A DNA stretch of 64,000 nt from Pelagibacterium limicola (GCF_015694405.1 NZ_JADQDB010000002.1:372001-436000), one strand, 5' to 3'; shown: positions 17,507 through 26,819, counted from the stretch's first letter. Notes: a model not told the origin generated them from the letters alone. Numbers and translations are program-made.

Positions 17507-18271
17507 CTATGCGGCGAGCTTGCCGAGCGGGTCTTGCTGCACGTCGAAGCTCGGGCAGGCTTTGGCTGTCACCTCGTTATGGCCGCGCACGCGCTTGATG
17601 GGGTGCCTGGCGACAAGCTGCTGGGTGAGCCAGAGCATGGAGCTGATCTGCGCCGGCGTGCGCGTATCCTTGGCATTTTTCCCGTCCGACGAAACGCCGC
17701 CGATATAGCAGCCGCCGATCGAACCGGTGTTGTGGTCTTGGACGTGCGCGCCAACCTGACCGACCGGGCGGCCGAGCATGATGCGGCCATCAGGATAGAT
17801 GATGTAGTGGTAGCCTATATCCGACCAACCGCGCGCCTTGTGCCACTGGCGGATATCCTCGACCGTGAAATCCTTGCCCTCCGGTGTCGCGGCGCAGTGC
17901 CACCACAGCGTGTGGATAGGTCGCGCCGTATCGAGCAGTTGCAGTGTTGAGACGTTCGGTGGCGGCGCGGCGCCAGCGACGACGACCGCGGCCTTTGGGG
18001 CAGGCTGGCCCATCGCGCTTTTGTCGGGCTCGGCGCGCGCTGGAGTTTTGGCGGGCGTCGTGGCCTGCCTGAGTGCCGTTCGTGACTGTGGGCCATACCT
18101 GCCGTCCGGAACGAGCCCGACGCGCGCCTGGAACGCTCTGAGCGCGGCATCTGTCTTTGCGCCGAAATCCCCGTCAGTGTTAAGCCGCGGCGAAGCGCCG
18201 GCCTTGTTGAGTAGATCCTGTAATTCGCGCACAGCAAGGCCCTTGCTGCCGCGCATGAGCACGGTTGCCAT
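17507..18271 (-). CDS. Endolysin: peptidoglycan-binding domain plus N-acetylmuramoyl-L-alanine amidase
   Basis: Lytic enzyme of 254 residues. Residues about 5-70 form a PG_binding_1 domain (GLAVRELQDLLNKAG, TDGDFGAKTDAALRAFQ). A proline/alanine linker leads to an Amidase_2/T7-lysozyme domain with zinc ligands His125, His231 and Cys239 and Tyr154 in GYHYIIYPDG. No signal peptide, so export depends on the holin next door. The N-terminal wall-binding domain is an addition relative to T7 lysozyme. Catalytic residues are all present. Confidence 0.93.
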   Translation of the reverse strand: MATVLMRGSKGLAVRELQDLLNKAGASPRLNTDGDFGAKTDAALRAFQARVGLVPDGRYGPQSRTALRQATTPAKTPARAEPDKSAMGQPAPKAAVVVAGAAPPPNVSTLQLLDTARPIHTLWWHCAATPEGKDFTVEDIRQWHKARGWSDIGYHYIIYPDGRIMLGRPVGQVGAHVQDHNTGSIGGCYIGGVSSDGKNAKDTRTPAQISSMLWLTQQLVARHPIKRVRGHNEVTAKACPSFDVQQDPLGKLAA

Positions 18272-18305
18272 TGTCGGTCTCCATGGATTTCAGGGTTTCA
18301 GTCGC

Positions 18306-18329
18306 AAAAAACCCCGCTCAAAGGCGGGG
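18306..18329 (-). terminator. Intrinsic terminator between tail fibre operon and lysis cassette
   Basis: On the minus strand, CCCCGC / GCGGGG stem with a 6-base loop followed by six T residues. It lies after the 18353-18745 gene and before the endolysin, so lysis genes need read-through, antitermination or their own promoter. Confidence 0.85.
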
Positions 18330-18352
18330 CGTAAGGGTGGTCGCGGCTGGCG

Positions 18353-18745
18353 CTAGTCCCTCGCGAGCAGCGCGTCCGCCCGCGCCTCGCCGAACTCCGT
18401 GACAAGTTCCCAGTGCAGCACGGCAAAGAGGGGATCGTCCGAGAGGAAATACTCAACGGCGTTGTACATCAGGCGCAGCTTGGCGTGATCGGAAGCGTTG
18501 AGCCCGGCCTCGAAAGTCTCGGCCTCCTCGGGCGTCATGCGCTCGATGAACACCGATTTATAAAGGCGGTATGGCGCGTTTGGGTCGATCGGGTCTGATT
18601 CAGGCTCGGGTTCGGGGGCAGCGAACGTTTCGCCGTCATAGGTCCATCCGATCTGCACGTTGTCGCCGCAGGGCACATAGCCGGGTAGCGTCCCCATGAT
18701 GACCTGGACGACTGTCCCGTTTTCGATTTTTGCCGATTTCGTCAT
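18353..18745 (-). CDS. Phage hypothetical protein downstream of the tail fibre
   Basis: A 130-residue protein: N-terminal beta-like part (AKIENGTVVQVIMGTLPGYV), an acidic proline-rich linker (PEPEPESDPIDPN), and a helical C-terminal part with RMTPEEAETFEAGL. The ATG at 18745 overlaps the fibre stop by four bases, so it is translated with the fibre; a longer start is possible. A small gene directly after a fibre is often a fibre-assembly chaperone or an adhesin cap, but no family was recognised. Confidence 0.6.
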   Translation of the reverse strand: MTKSAKIENGTVVQVIMGTLPGYVPCGDNVQIGWTYDGETFAAPEPEPESDPIDPNAPYRLYKSVFIERMTPEEAETFEAGLNASDHAKLRLMYNAVEYFLSDDPLFAVLHWELVTEFGEARADALLARD

Positions 18746-21687
18746 GCTGCAATCCATTCGGTTATGATGCAGATACCGGCTGTGCCTGCGCCACCGGTGG
18801 CCGTGTTCGTTCCTGTTGACACCGCGCCGCCGCCGCCGGCGCCATTTCCCGAACCTGCTTGCCCGTCGGCTGATGCGTTGCTCGTGGATCCCTGCTTGGC
18901 ACCCGGCCCGCCGCGGCCATGCAGAGTGCTCCCGCCATCAGATGCAAAGCCGACAGCCGCATTTGTCGAAAACTGGTTCGACCCGATGCCTTGCGACTGT
19001 GAGGACCCTTGCGCTGCACTGAACAGGATGGTGGCCCCGGACGCAGCCCACCCCGATTGCGTGTTGGTGACTGGTGACGCGCCGTTCACTGTCGGTAGCC
19101 CGGCCGCGCCATTGGTTAGATTCCCTGTGTTGCCGCCCGGGCATGTGACAGATCGCGTACCGTCATCGTAGGAACTGGATGATCCAGTCGCATTCGGCGC
19201 GCCACCCGAACCGATGGCGATCGTTGCCGAATTGGCCGGACGGAACGGCATGAAGGCCATGAATTCTCCGCCAGAACCGCCGCCCGAGCCAACACTGACC
19301 TGCCCGTTTCCGCTTCCGGCCCCGGTCGTTCGCCCACCCGCGCCCCCGCCGCAGATGTAGATTTCGGCGGCGATACAATTGGCGTCAAAATTGTGGGTGC
19401 CCGATGTCGTTCGGACGGTCTTTTTGACACTGACAGTCGTACCGAAATCAAGAAACCAGTTCGCGCCATCCGACACCAGCTTTATTGCGACATGCGGGAT
19501 GTAGTAATCGAGCGGCGCCGCGCGGCCATTGATCGTCTGGCTCGATACAGTGCTGATTCGCAGGCGGTTGGCGCTGCCCGCATCGGCGCGGGTCAGTATG
19601 ACCCACCAGCCCGCACCGACTGTTGCCGCGCTTGGCAAGGTAGCGGTGCGGTTGGCCGCCGATGTGTTGAACCGGATCGTCTTGCCGCGATCATCCTCAA
19701 CGACTGTGTAATTGGCTGTCTTGGTCTCGATGGTGATCGCCCCGCCTCCGAACAGGCCGATCAACGACCCAAGGCTTGCGGACTTGGCCGCATCTCCGTC
19801 CTCGCTGTCGGTAATGATGATCTTGTCGGCCGCGACAGGAGCGGACTTGATCGCCACCCCGTTGATGGTCGAGGCCAGGGATACCGCATCGACTGCGCCC
19901 TGGTTGCCGATCAAAATGGGCTGGATCGAGATCGTGTCCGCGTCGTCGAACGCTGTTGCCCCGGCATGATCCTCGACCGCGATCTTGACATAGCCTGTCG
20001 CGTCGGTGACGCCGGAAATTCTCAGGACGGCCTGCGCCTCATCGTCGGTACGGGTAAGGATGATGTGCCCCTTGACCGGATTGGTCGAGGCCCCAAGCGT
20101 GAGGAGATAGGCGCCGACATTGTTCCCGCCGCGCGTGGTCTTGGAGACGAACAGAAACTCGGCCGCGCTCAGGTTCGTGTTGTCGGCGCGGAAAAGTCCC
20201 GCCCCAGGATCGCTGTCAGCGGTCCCGTCATCGAACTCGTAGAGGAGCCCGGGGTCTGTGCCATCCGCCCCGTCTTCACCGTCCTCGCCGTCTTCCCCCG
20301 AGGGGGCGAACGAGGCAACCATGACGGTTGTAGTGCTCGGCCGCGCGCCGACAATTGGCGAGACCGGGATTTCGTAATTGCCGTTGGCGCCGACAGTCAG
20401 ATCGCCGGTGACGGCAAACTCCATATAGACCGCCGCATCGGTGGCGGACTGGAACCGCAGCGTTCCGCGGGAATTGCGATTGTCGATGTCATCGAGGGCA
20501 TTGAGCCACGCCACGATCGACGCGCCGCCCATGTCCAGCGCGTTGGGGTTGAACCGCACGAGCGTGACACTGGCGAAACTCGAGTTATTCACCCGGAACT
20601 GGCCATCCGACAGTGCGCCGGTACCGGTGCCGGTATTCATCGTCAGCCGCACGCCCTGCGGATCACCTTTCACCCCCTTGATGTTGTAGGCAAGGTTGAT
20701 ATTGGAGGTGAAGCCGCCCGGCATGATATACTGCCCGACGCCTTCAGTCGGCGCGGTGCCCTCGCCTCCCACCCAAGAAATGAGCCGCACTACGGCTTCC
20801 GCGCCGGCGTTGCGGTCGACGATCGACAGGACCGGAGACCAGCCGCGCGCGCCTTGCGGGCCGGTGAGCGGGAAGCCTGGTGACCAATCTCCACTCGCGG
20901 CCGACGCCTTGACGAACAGCACCGTGCTTGTCCCATCGCTCGAGAGATAGGCGAACGGTTTGCCCTCGTCGTTGAGCCATTCGTCATCGTAGTCGTCGCG
21001 CCCAGCGAACGATCCGGCCGCATCGTAATTGAGGCCGTTGCCGCTCAGGGTCCACGAAAGCGCGACAGGCTCGGTGCCAATCACGCCATCGCTGGCAATG
21101 TGAGAAACGCCGAGCGAATAATAGCCCGAGGCGTCCACCACGCTCGTCAACTGGAATTCGTAGAACGCCGTGGTTGCCAGCGAGCGGAGCCGGATCGAAT
21201 CGCCGGGGTTGAGCCGCGACAATAGTGGCGCGACGTTGCGGTGATTGGAGTTGGCGTCGAGGTAATCGATATAGGCATGGGTTGCGGCTGTCGGATCGGC
21301 ATCGTCGAAAGCGATGTTACCAGGCCCGGGATCGGCCGCACCGGTGACGCCAATGGCGTTGAAGAACAGGCCCTGCGCATTGCGGTCATAGGCGTTGATC
21401 CGGTCACGCTGTTCGCGGACCACGCGGAACACTTCTGCCGCATCGCTCGTGGCCTGGTTGATCGGCCAGATTTCGAGTGGGACATCGGCGTCGGTGGCGC
21501 CGCCATACTCGCGCGTCAACTCGAAGGTCGAGGTGTCCGTCAGGCTCTCAAGAAAATAGACGATGCCGTCAATCGCCACGAGAAAGCCCGGAGCGGCAAT
21601 CGCCGAGGAGAGCGGGCCGCCGGTGTTGATCTCGACCGTGGTGGAACCGTTCTCGACGTCAGCGGTCGCGGAGTAGATGATCGTCAT
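18742..21687 (-). CDS. Tail fibre / receptor-binding protein with Gly-rich C-terminus
   Basis: A 981-residue structural protein. The N-terminal 120 residues (DGIVYFLESLTDTSTFELTR, then VVREQRDRINAYDRNAQG) likely attach to the tail. Short collagen-like pieces (GPQGARG near 280, GEDGEDGEDGADG near 470) separate beta-rich modules. The last 200 residues hold long glycine-serine runs (GSGNGQVSVGSGGGSGG), resembling polyglycine adhesin domains that carry receptor loops. It is encoded after the three tip paralogues and is the best candidate for host range. Exact family not determined. Confidence 0.8.
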   Translation of the reverse strand: MTIIYSATADVENGSTTVEINTGGPLSSAIAAPGFLVAIDGIVYFLESLTDTSTFELTREYGGATDADVPLEIWPINQATSDAAEVFRVVREQRDRINAYDRNAQGLFFNAIGVTGAADPGPGNIAFDDADPTAATHAYIDYLDANSNHRNVAPLLSRLNPGDSIRLRSLATTAFYEFQLTSVVDASGYYSLGVSHIASDGVIGTEPVALSWTLSGNGLNYDAAGSFAGRDDYDDEWLNDEGKPFAYLSSDGTSTVLFVKASAASGDWSPGFPLTGPQGARGWSPVLSIVDRNAGAEAVVRLISWVGGEGTAPTEGVGQYIMPGGFTSNINLAYNIKGVKGDPQGVRLTMNTGTGTGALSDGQFRVNNSSFASVTLVRFNPNALDMGGASIVAWLNALDDIDNRNSRGTLRFQSATDAAVYMEFAVTGDLTVGANGNYEIPVSPIVGARPSTTTVMVASFAPSGEDGEDGEDGADGTDPGLLYEFDDGTADSDPGAGLFRADNTNLSAAEFLFVSKTTRGGNNVGAYLLTLGASTNPVKGHIILTRTDDEAQAVLRISGVTDATGYVKIAVEDHAGATAFDDADTISIQPILIGNQGAVDAVSLASTINGVAIKSAPVAADKIIITDSEDGDAAKSASLGSLIGLFGGGAITIETKTANYTVVEDDRGKTIRFNTSAANRTATLPSAATVGAGWWVILTRADAGSANRLRISTVSSQTINGRAAPLDYYIPHVAIKLVSDGANWFLDFGTTVSVKKTVRTTSGTHNFDANCIAAEIYICGGGAGGRTTGAGSGNGQVSVGSGGGSGGEFMAFMPFRPANSATIAIGSGGAPNATGSSSSYDDGTRSVTCPGGNTGNLTNGAAGLPTVNGASPVTNTQSGWAASGATILFSAAQGSSQSQGIGSNQFSTNAAVGFASDGGSTLHGRGGPGAKQGSTSNASADGQAGSGNGAGGGGAVSTGTNTATGGAGTAGICIITEWIAA

Positions 21688-21704
21688 GGGCGCCTCGAAT
21701 GCAA

Positions 21705-21728
21705 AAACCCCGCGCGATGGCGGGGTTT
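21705..21728. terminator. Hairpin terminator between tip paralogues and tail fibre gene
   Basis: Perfect 9-bp stem AAACCCCGC / GCGGGGTTT with a 6-base loop. On the minus strand it ends in a run of five T residues. It would partly terminate late transcription just before the fibre gene, which starts 17 bp downstream. Confidence 0.75.
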
Positions 21729-21750
21729 GGGAACGGTGATTTGGAAAAGA

Positions 21751-22230
21751 TCAGAAGTTGAACGAGCAGACCGAATAGCGGATCAGGACCTGCGGGATTT
21801 TGTACCCAGTGAACTGCCGGGACCAGTTGCCGGTAAAGACAATCCGGTTATGAAAGACCGTCGCAATGACCTGCCAGAGCGCCAGCGGAATCGATCCGCC
21901 GCCGCCGGAAAACTGCCTGACGACCACGCCGAAGCTGGCGCTTTCGTTCTTCTGCATGACCCTGTGATGGTTACCCACGGGCAAATCGAACAGCACCAGC
22001 GGAGGCGTCCCGTACGACTTGGCAAAAAAGACAGTCGCGCTATAGGAGCCATCGAATCCGGAAATCGTCCAGTTGACGTTATGGGTGCCCTGCTCAACGA
22101 TCCCGAAGGCCGGGAACGAGGAGCTGTACTGGAGATCGGCATCGTTCGCCGTCAGCACGTTCTGGCCGGGCTTTGCGATCCACAGCCCCTGCTCGCTGCC
22201 GCGCTGACCCAGCAATATCCTGTTCGACAT
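21751..22230 (-). CDS. Tail tip accessory protein, paralogue C
   Basis: A 159-residue protein whose first 28 residues (MSNRILLGQRGSEQGLW, then KPGQNVLTA) are nearly the same as those of the next two upstream genes. The remainder is beta-rich and differs between the three. Such a shared anchor with a variable outer part suggests alternative or stacked appendages on the tail tip. Function is not known. Separated from paralogue B by only 3 bp. Confidence 0.7.
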   Translation of the reverse strand: MSNRILLGQRGSEQGLWIAKPGQNVLTANDADLQYSSSFPAFGIVEQGTHNVNWTISGFDGSYSATVFFAKSYGTPPLVLFDLPVGNHHRVMQKNESASFGVVVRQFSGGGGSIPLALWQVIATVFHNRIVFTGNWSRQFTGYKIPQVLIRYSVCSFNF

Positions 22231-22233
22231 GGG

Positions 22234-22698
22234 TCACGGCCTCAGGACGATATAATGAAGAAAGTTGCCGGAGCCCCGATACATGCCCGCCGCCGGCAGG
22301 ACGAAGCGGTTGTTGAAGACGCGCATATAGGTCGGCCCTGTCTTGTAATCGAGCAGCGCGTTGACTGTTTCCGCATCGTCCCAATCGATCACATGGAACT
22401 GCAACGGCCCGCCGGATTTGGAATACCTGTTGCTTGGCGTCCCTTGAGTTGCCCGCTCCATGCCGATAACCACGGGCGGCTCCGGGAGGGTGACGCCGAA
22501 ATTGACGGTTGTCGTGTTGTTGCCGGTCGGAAGCGCGACCGAACCGGCCGTGACTATTCGCGAACTGGCCAGCCATTCGCTGTCGAAGGACAAAAACCTG
22601 CCCTGCAGGTTGGCATTGAGGACGTTGGTGCCTGGGACGCTCACCCGCAATCCCTGTTCGCCCGATGGGAGTTCGCCGAGAACAAGTCTGTTGGCCAT
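22234..22698 (-). CDS. Tail tip accessory protein, paralogue B
   Basis: A 154-residue protein with the common N-terminal motif in a more divergent form (MANRLVLGELPSGEQGLRV, PGTNVLNA), followed by a beta-rich body with GNNTTTVNFGVTLPEPPVV and a C-terminal HYIVLRP. No catalytic motif, signal or membrane segment. Its start directly follows the stop of paralogue A, so the three genes are made together. The conserved N-terminus is the likely docking part. Confidence 0.7.
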   Translation of the reverse strand: MANRLVLGELPSGEQGLRVSVPGTNVLNANLQGRFLSFDSEWLASSRIVTAGSVALPTGNNTTTVNFGVTLPEPPVVIGMERATQGTPSNRYSKSGGPLQFHVIDWDDAETVNALLDYKTGPTYMRVFNNRFVLPAAGMYRGSGNFLHYIVLRP

Positions 22699-23055
22699 TC
22701 AGGGGTGCCTCGGCACGTTGAAGACGATCAGATCGAAAAGCGCAGGCGATGACACGTTGGGGTTGTACGTCACGGTGATCTGCGACCTGTTGTTCCAGAG
22801 GTAATAAGGCTCCGCCGGCCCCGAGAGCCATGCAAAGGCAAAATATCCTGGGTCCGGCCATGAAAAGACGGTGTTGTTGTTCGGGGACGCCCGTACCGTG
22901 ACAGAGCGCCTTTCGGCATAGATCACCTGCAGCATGGGTATTTCAGGAGATAGCAGCAGCCCGTTGACGCCCGCCGTCAAAACGTTCTGACCCGGCTTGG
23001 ACACCCAGAGCCCGAACTCCCCGCCTCGCTCGCCCAACAGAACCCGGTTGGCCAT
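22699..23055 (-). CDS. Tail tip accessory protein, paralogue A
   Basis: A 118-residue protein, the shortest of the three tandem relatives. It starts MANRVLLGERGGEFGLWVS and continues KPGQNVLTA, then has a unique beta-rich region with SWPDPGYFAFAWLSG. It overlaps the stop of the large tip protein by one base (TAATG-like arrangement at 23055). Function unknown; position next to the tip attachment protein suggests a tip decoration. Confidence 0.7.
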   Translation of the reverse strand: MANRVLLGERGGEFGLWVSKPGQNVLTAGVNGLLLSPEIPMLQVIYAERRSVTVRASPNNNTVFSWPDPGYFAFAWLSGPAEPYYLWNNRSQITVTYNPNVSSPALFDLIVFNVPRHP

Positions 23056-25679
23056 CAGCTATTATCCGTAATCAGAATGCGGTTGTTCGGCCCTTGGATC
23101 GATATCCCCGGTCCAGATGGCGCCGGCGCCACTCTCAGTGTGCCGGTGATCGAAGCGTTCTGGGCAAAGAGATCGCCGACATCGATCACCGAGGCATCAA
23201 GGCTGTTCGCGGCGATGTTCCCGGCCGTCAGGTTCTTGATGAAAGCGTTCTTGATATAGGCGGCGTCTCCTTCGAGATAGAACGGAGAGTCGACCAGCGA
23301 CCCATCCGCCCGCATGAGATAGAAGGCGTCGACCAGCATGGCGACGATCGCTTGCGTCTGCCCGCCGCTGCCAACCGACGCACGGAGCAGCATGGCCGCC
23401 TGCGACAACAGCCCGTCCTTGATCGCCCTGACCTTGAACAGGATATCGGCGATCGACTCTTCGGGGTTCACTTCGGCTGTTATGGCCATATATCCGCCGG
23501 CAAGGCTTTCATTGACAATTGCCACGAGCTCGATCTCGAGCTGAGCGAGCGCCCTGTCCACCTCCGCAAGGGCCTTCCGGCTTTCCACGATTGCCGCCGC
23601 ACTGGCAGCGTTGTGGGCTTCTGTAATGTCGATCTGTTGCGCGACCGTATTGTCGAGCGAGAGGGCAGCAAGCGCGATGCTTTCCTTGAGCGCCCGCAGT
23701 TCCGCGAGCTGCGTCTGGATCGCCCCGATGCTGTCGCCGGTCAGGAGCCCGTGGGCGTTGCGGAGCTCGCGGCCGAGTTGCTGGACCTGGATGTCGGTCA
23801 CATCGACTTCCTGCACCGCAGGCGTCGTGACCGGCAACCATTCAGACCACTCACTCGGACTCCCGCTGGAGCGCCGGAAGATGCCGCGGACCTCGTAGCT
23901 GGTCTGCGGCGCGAACTGCCCCGCCAGAATGACCTTCCACGGCTCGCCGTAAGGGACCTCGCCATCAAACATCGGATCGGAGGTTTCGGCCAGCCGGACC
24001 TGCACGCGCACCATGTCGACGTCCGGGACATCACTGGCAAACCAGACTTCGATGCTTGCGCGGCGCGCATTGTTGTCGTTGTCATAGATCGTCGCTGGAA
24101 AGACCTGCCAGCCTTGCATGGGCATAGGCCGTGGCCCGACAAGATCGATCGGCCCATCGGGAACGGGTGTAAAGTCCGCTTCCTGGTCCCAGTCATAATC
24201 TGAAGGGTCGACCTCTGTCAGGTCGACGATGACGTCGAGATTGGACTTGTAGACGATACCGTCGACGCGGAAATGCTTCGCGACATATCCGTTGCGGGCG
24301 CTGGTCCACGCAACGACATCGCCTGGCTCGAGCGCGCGGAACTCTGGCCCAAGCACAAACGTATGCCGTCGGGCGCGCAGGGCCTCGGCAAGCGCCCATT
24401 TCATGAGCCGCTGCACCTGGCCTTTGTAGGGCACCAGATCGAGCGATACCGATGCCATCAGGCGCCGATTGCCATCCTTGGCCTCGAGGTCTGGCCGCAG
24501 GCGCGGGGGCGCCTTCTTGACGTTCCATCCCTCCGCAGGGTTCGGATAGCTGGCATCCACCCCGTTGACTGTGTCCGCAAGCGAAAAGAACGGTGTAAAG
24601 CTCTGCTCTTCGGTCGAAAGGATATCGGCATCGGTGAATGCCATGACCGGCGACCCCGACGGGCCGGCATAGACCTTGTAGACCCCGCCAACCTCTGCCA
24701 TGCGGGCATTGGCGGCGGTCAGCAAAGCCTCGACGGTCGTTGCCACCTGCGCACCGACCTGGATTTCACCGCCCGCGCGATATGTCCGCTCGATCCCGTC
24801 TGGCCCCTCGACGGAGGCCTGCGCCGCCTCAATGCCGGCAATCCAGTTCCCAGCAGGAAGCCGCGCAGGGCTCAGGCTCTGCAGCCCGTAAACCCATTCG
24901 CCATCGAACCGGATGCCGCGCTTGACATTGTAGAGTTGGACGATCGGGTTGAAATCGTATTCGTCACCGCCCCATGTCGCGGGATCGTCCCATCTCTGCG
25001 GGCCGTCTCCGCCAGCCGTCGTGTCCTTGGCGATGTTGTACCAGCGCACGCCATGCGTCTCGAACTTGATGTTCGGGATGCCCTGGAACAGCGGTTTGTT
25101 GCCCTGGTCGCTCCGCTCCGGTGCGCGCGCAAAGACAATGGCATAGGCTATGCCGGTGCCGATGCGATCGGAACCGTAGGGCCGGTCAGGATCGGTTCCG
25201 AACGTCGAGACCAGGAACGGGTCCGCCTCGGTCTGCGTGCCGTCGTAGAACTTGATCCAGAGATGGTCCTTGCCGCCCTTCCGGAATTGCTGCACTGGCC
25301 AGCCGAAATTGGCATGTGCCTCGTCCTTAAGCAGCGTTCCGCGCTTGCCTTCGACGAAAACCCGCGTCAGGTCGCGGATCGGCAGGTCGCCAATGGCAAT
25401 GACCCGTACAGACCTTGTCCCGCCCGAACCGAATGTATTGTGATAGACCAGCGAGCCTGCCGTGCAGTTCCACCCGAAATTGATCGAGCGCGGCACGTCT
25501 TCGCCGGCCTGCAGCCTCCCCTGCACCCCAAACCGGGGCGGCTCTGGCTCCCCCTGCATGGCCTTCGCCAGGAGGTTTACGGCAATGCCCGCTGTCACCT
25601 GCAACGCGGCTGCCGTCAGACCGGCCAGAAAGGTTCCGGCGCCGAATATGGCGGAGCCGATTGCTGTGAAAACTGCCAT
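23055..25679 (-). CDS. Tail tip attachment protein J-like (host specificity protein)
   Basis: An 874-residue central tip protein. The N-terminal hydrophobic helix region (IGSAIFGAGTFLAGLTAAAL) and the following PEPPRFGVQGRLQAGEDVPR match the opening of J-like proteins in Hyphomicrobiales phages. Middle beta-rich hub domains and a fibronectin-like part (VRVQVRLAETSDPMFDGEVP) lead to a coiled-coil region (about 640-760) and a C-terminal beta tip. It would bind the receptor and gate DNA release. Family call rests on position, length and domain order. Confidence 0.83.
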   Translation of the reverse strand: MAVFTAIGSAIFGAGTFLAGLTAAALQVTAGIAVNLLAKAMQGEPEPPRFGVQGRLQAGEDVPRSINFGWNCTAGSLVYHNTFGSGGTRSVRVIAIGDLPIRDLTRVFVEGKRGTLLKDEAHANFGWPVQQFRKGGKDHLWIKFYDGTQTEADPFLVSTFGTDPDRPYGSDRIGTGIAYAIVFARAPERSDQGNKPLFQGIPNIKFETHGVRWYNIAKDTTAGGDGPQRWDDPATWGGDEYDFNPIVQLYNVKRGIRFDGEWVYGLQSLSPARLPAGNWIAGIEAAQASVEGPDGIERTYRAGGEIQVGAQVATTVEALLTAANARMAEVGGVYKVYAGPSGSPVMAFTDADILSTEEQSFTPFFSLADTVNGVDASYPNPAEGWNVKKAPPRLRPDLEAKDGNRRLMASVSLDLVPYKGQVQRLMKWALAEALRARRHTFVLGPEFRALEPGDVVAWTSARNGYVAKHFRVDGIVYKSNLDVIVDLTEVDPSDYDWDQEADFTPVPDGPIDLVGPRPMPMQGWQVFPATIYDNDNNARRASIEVWFASDVPDVDMVRVQVRLAETSDPMFDGEVPYGEPWKVILAGQFAPQTSYEVRGIFRRSSGSPSEWSEWLPVTTPAVQEVDVTDIQVQQLGRELRNAHGLLTGDSIGAIQTQLAELRALKESIALAALSLDNTVAQQIDITEAHNAASAAAIVESRKALAEVDRALAQLEIELVAIVNESLAGGYMAITAEVNPEESIADILFKVRAIKDGLLSQAAMLLRASVGSGGQTQAIVAMLVDAFYLMRADGSLVDSPFYLEGDAAYIKNAFIKNLTAGNIAANSLDASVIDVGDLFAQNASITGTLRVAPAPSGPGISIQGPNNRILITDNS

Positions 25680-25691
25680 CTTGGAAGCTGC

Positions 25692-26141
25692 CTAGGCCGC
25701 GAGCGGTTTCAGAAAGTGCGTTTCAACGGCGCGATAACCGCGCCTGCGATAGAGAATTTCGGCCTGCGGGAAGCTCACCAGCGCCGCCATCTGGCAGAAG
25801 GCGCAACCCAGTCCGCGCGCCCAGTCCTCATAGGCGTCGAGCATCGCTCCCGCCGCGCGGCCGCGCGCATCGGGCGCGACCCACCACACGGTTTCCATGG
25901 CATAGCGCGCCGGGCCGAATGGATGGTCCTGCGCAGATGCCAGCAGAACGCCTTGCGGCTGATCCCCCATGACGAGGGCCAGCATCGACGGATCGCCGAT
26001 ATGCCGGTCGGCTATGGCGAGCGCATGGGGCGCACTGAAAGCCACCGGCACCACGGGCGCCGCGGCATGCGCGTCGCGCAGCAATCTCACGATGGCGAAG
26101 CGATCCAGGGCTGTGGCTTGGCGAACGTCAGAAGATGCCAA
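25692..26141 (-). CDS. GNAT family acetyltransferase in the tail module
   Basis: A 149-residue GNAT-fold protein: ATALDRFAIVRLLRDAHAAA helix, MLALVMGDQPQGVLLAS strands, ETVWWVAPDARGRAAGAMLD with the Q/R-x-x-G-x-G/A acetyl-CoA loop, and a final ILYRRRGYRAVETHFLK. The TTG at 26141 is used because GGGGAGG lies 5 bases before it; the frame is open far upstream but that part shadows the neighbour gene. It overlaps the upstream tail gene by 14 bp. It takes the slot that an NlpC/P60 peptidase has in related tails. Target unknown. Confidence 0.78.
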   Translation of the reverse strand: MASSDVRQATALDRFAIVRLLRDAHAAAPVVPVAFSAPHALAIADRHIGDPSMLALVMGDQPQGVLLASAQDHPFGPARYAMETVWWVAPDARGRAAGAMLDAYEDWARGLGCAFCQMAALVSFPQAEILYRRRGYRAVETHFLKPLAA

Positions 26142-26814
26142 GGAAACCTCCCCAGCCGAACAGGCCCTTTGGCCTGACCGTCTGGACCTTGGCGTTGTCC
26201 CCCACGGCGCCCCAGTAATGGTCCCAGTCCCCGCACACGGCGGCGTCGATGAAGAACGCATCCCCCGGCGCGCGAACCTGCTGGTCTTCATGGCTGCGCG
26301 TCGAGGGATTGTGGCGCAACAGCTCCTGCGTGCCGCTCGTGCAGCTGAGGATCGCCGCCCCTTCCTCGTTTTCCCTCGGGGTTCGTATCTCGACCTGATC
26401 GACAAACCCCACGAACAGCGGCTCTGCGGGGTCCACCAGTTTCCGGCTGTCGGGATCGAGCAGGCCGGTATGGATTTCCACCCTTGCCTGCTTGACGTCA
26501 TAAAGCCTTATCGCCGCCTCGACCTGCGCGTCGAGCTGGCTCATGGTGATCGTGATGTTCTGCACCGATATCCCGATGACAGCCGGAATGTCGCTGATCG
26601 AAATCAGCGCCCCGGCGCCCTTGAACTCGCGCAGGTCGGGTGCGCCGGTTTCCGGGTCGATCACCAGCGCCGAGACGTCGGCGAGGTCGGACCAGAAACC
26701 CACGCTGACCGGCGCGCCGGTCACCCGGTCGCGGGCCGTGATCGTCAGAAAGTCGCGCGGCATGAGACGCCGCGCGGCGAGCGCCGCAACGGTATTGGCT
26801 GAATAGGTTTTCAT
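26128..26814 (-). CDS. Phage minor tail protein (tip assembly)
   Basis: A 228-residue beta-rich protein between the tape measure side and the J-like hub. It has VPRDFLTITARDRVTG-like segments (here MPRDFLTITARDRVTG), an ISVQNITITMSQLDAQVEAA helix-strand unit and FVGFVDQVEIRTPRENEEGA. The position matches the distal tail/hub adaptor genes of lambda-like and GTA-like tails (DUF2163-type slot), though the family match is uncertain. The ATG at 26814 is preferred over an open extension that has no RBS. Confidence 0.65.
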   Translation of the reverse strand: MKTYSANTVAALAARRLMPRDFLTITARDRVTGAPVSVGFWSDLADVSALVIDPETGAPDLREFKGAGALISISDIPAVIGISVQNITITMSQLDAQVEAAIRLYDVKQARVEIHTGLLDPDSRKLVDPAEPLFVGFVDQVEIRTPRENEEGAAILSCTSGTQELLRHNPSTRSHEDQQVRAPGDAFFIDAAVCGDWDHYWGAVGDNAKVQTVRPKGLFGWGGFLGIF

Positions 26815-26819
26815 CGCTT

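Noticed and set aside
24273-26177. 634-residue plus-strand frame across tail genes
   Set aside because: Antisense shadow of the J-like and neighbouring tail genes, with Arg/Pro/His-rich text and no recognisable domain.
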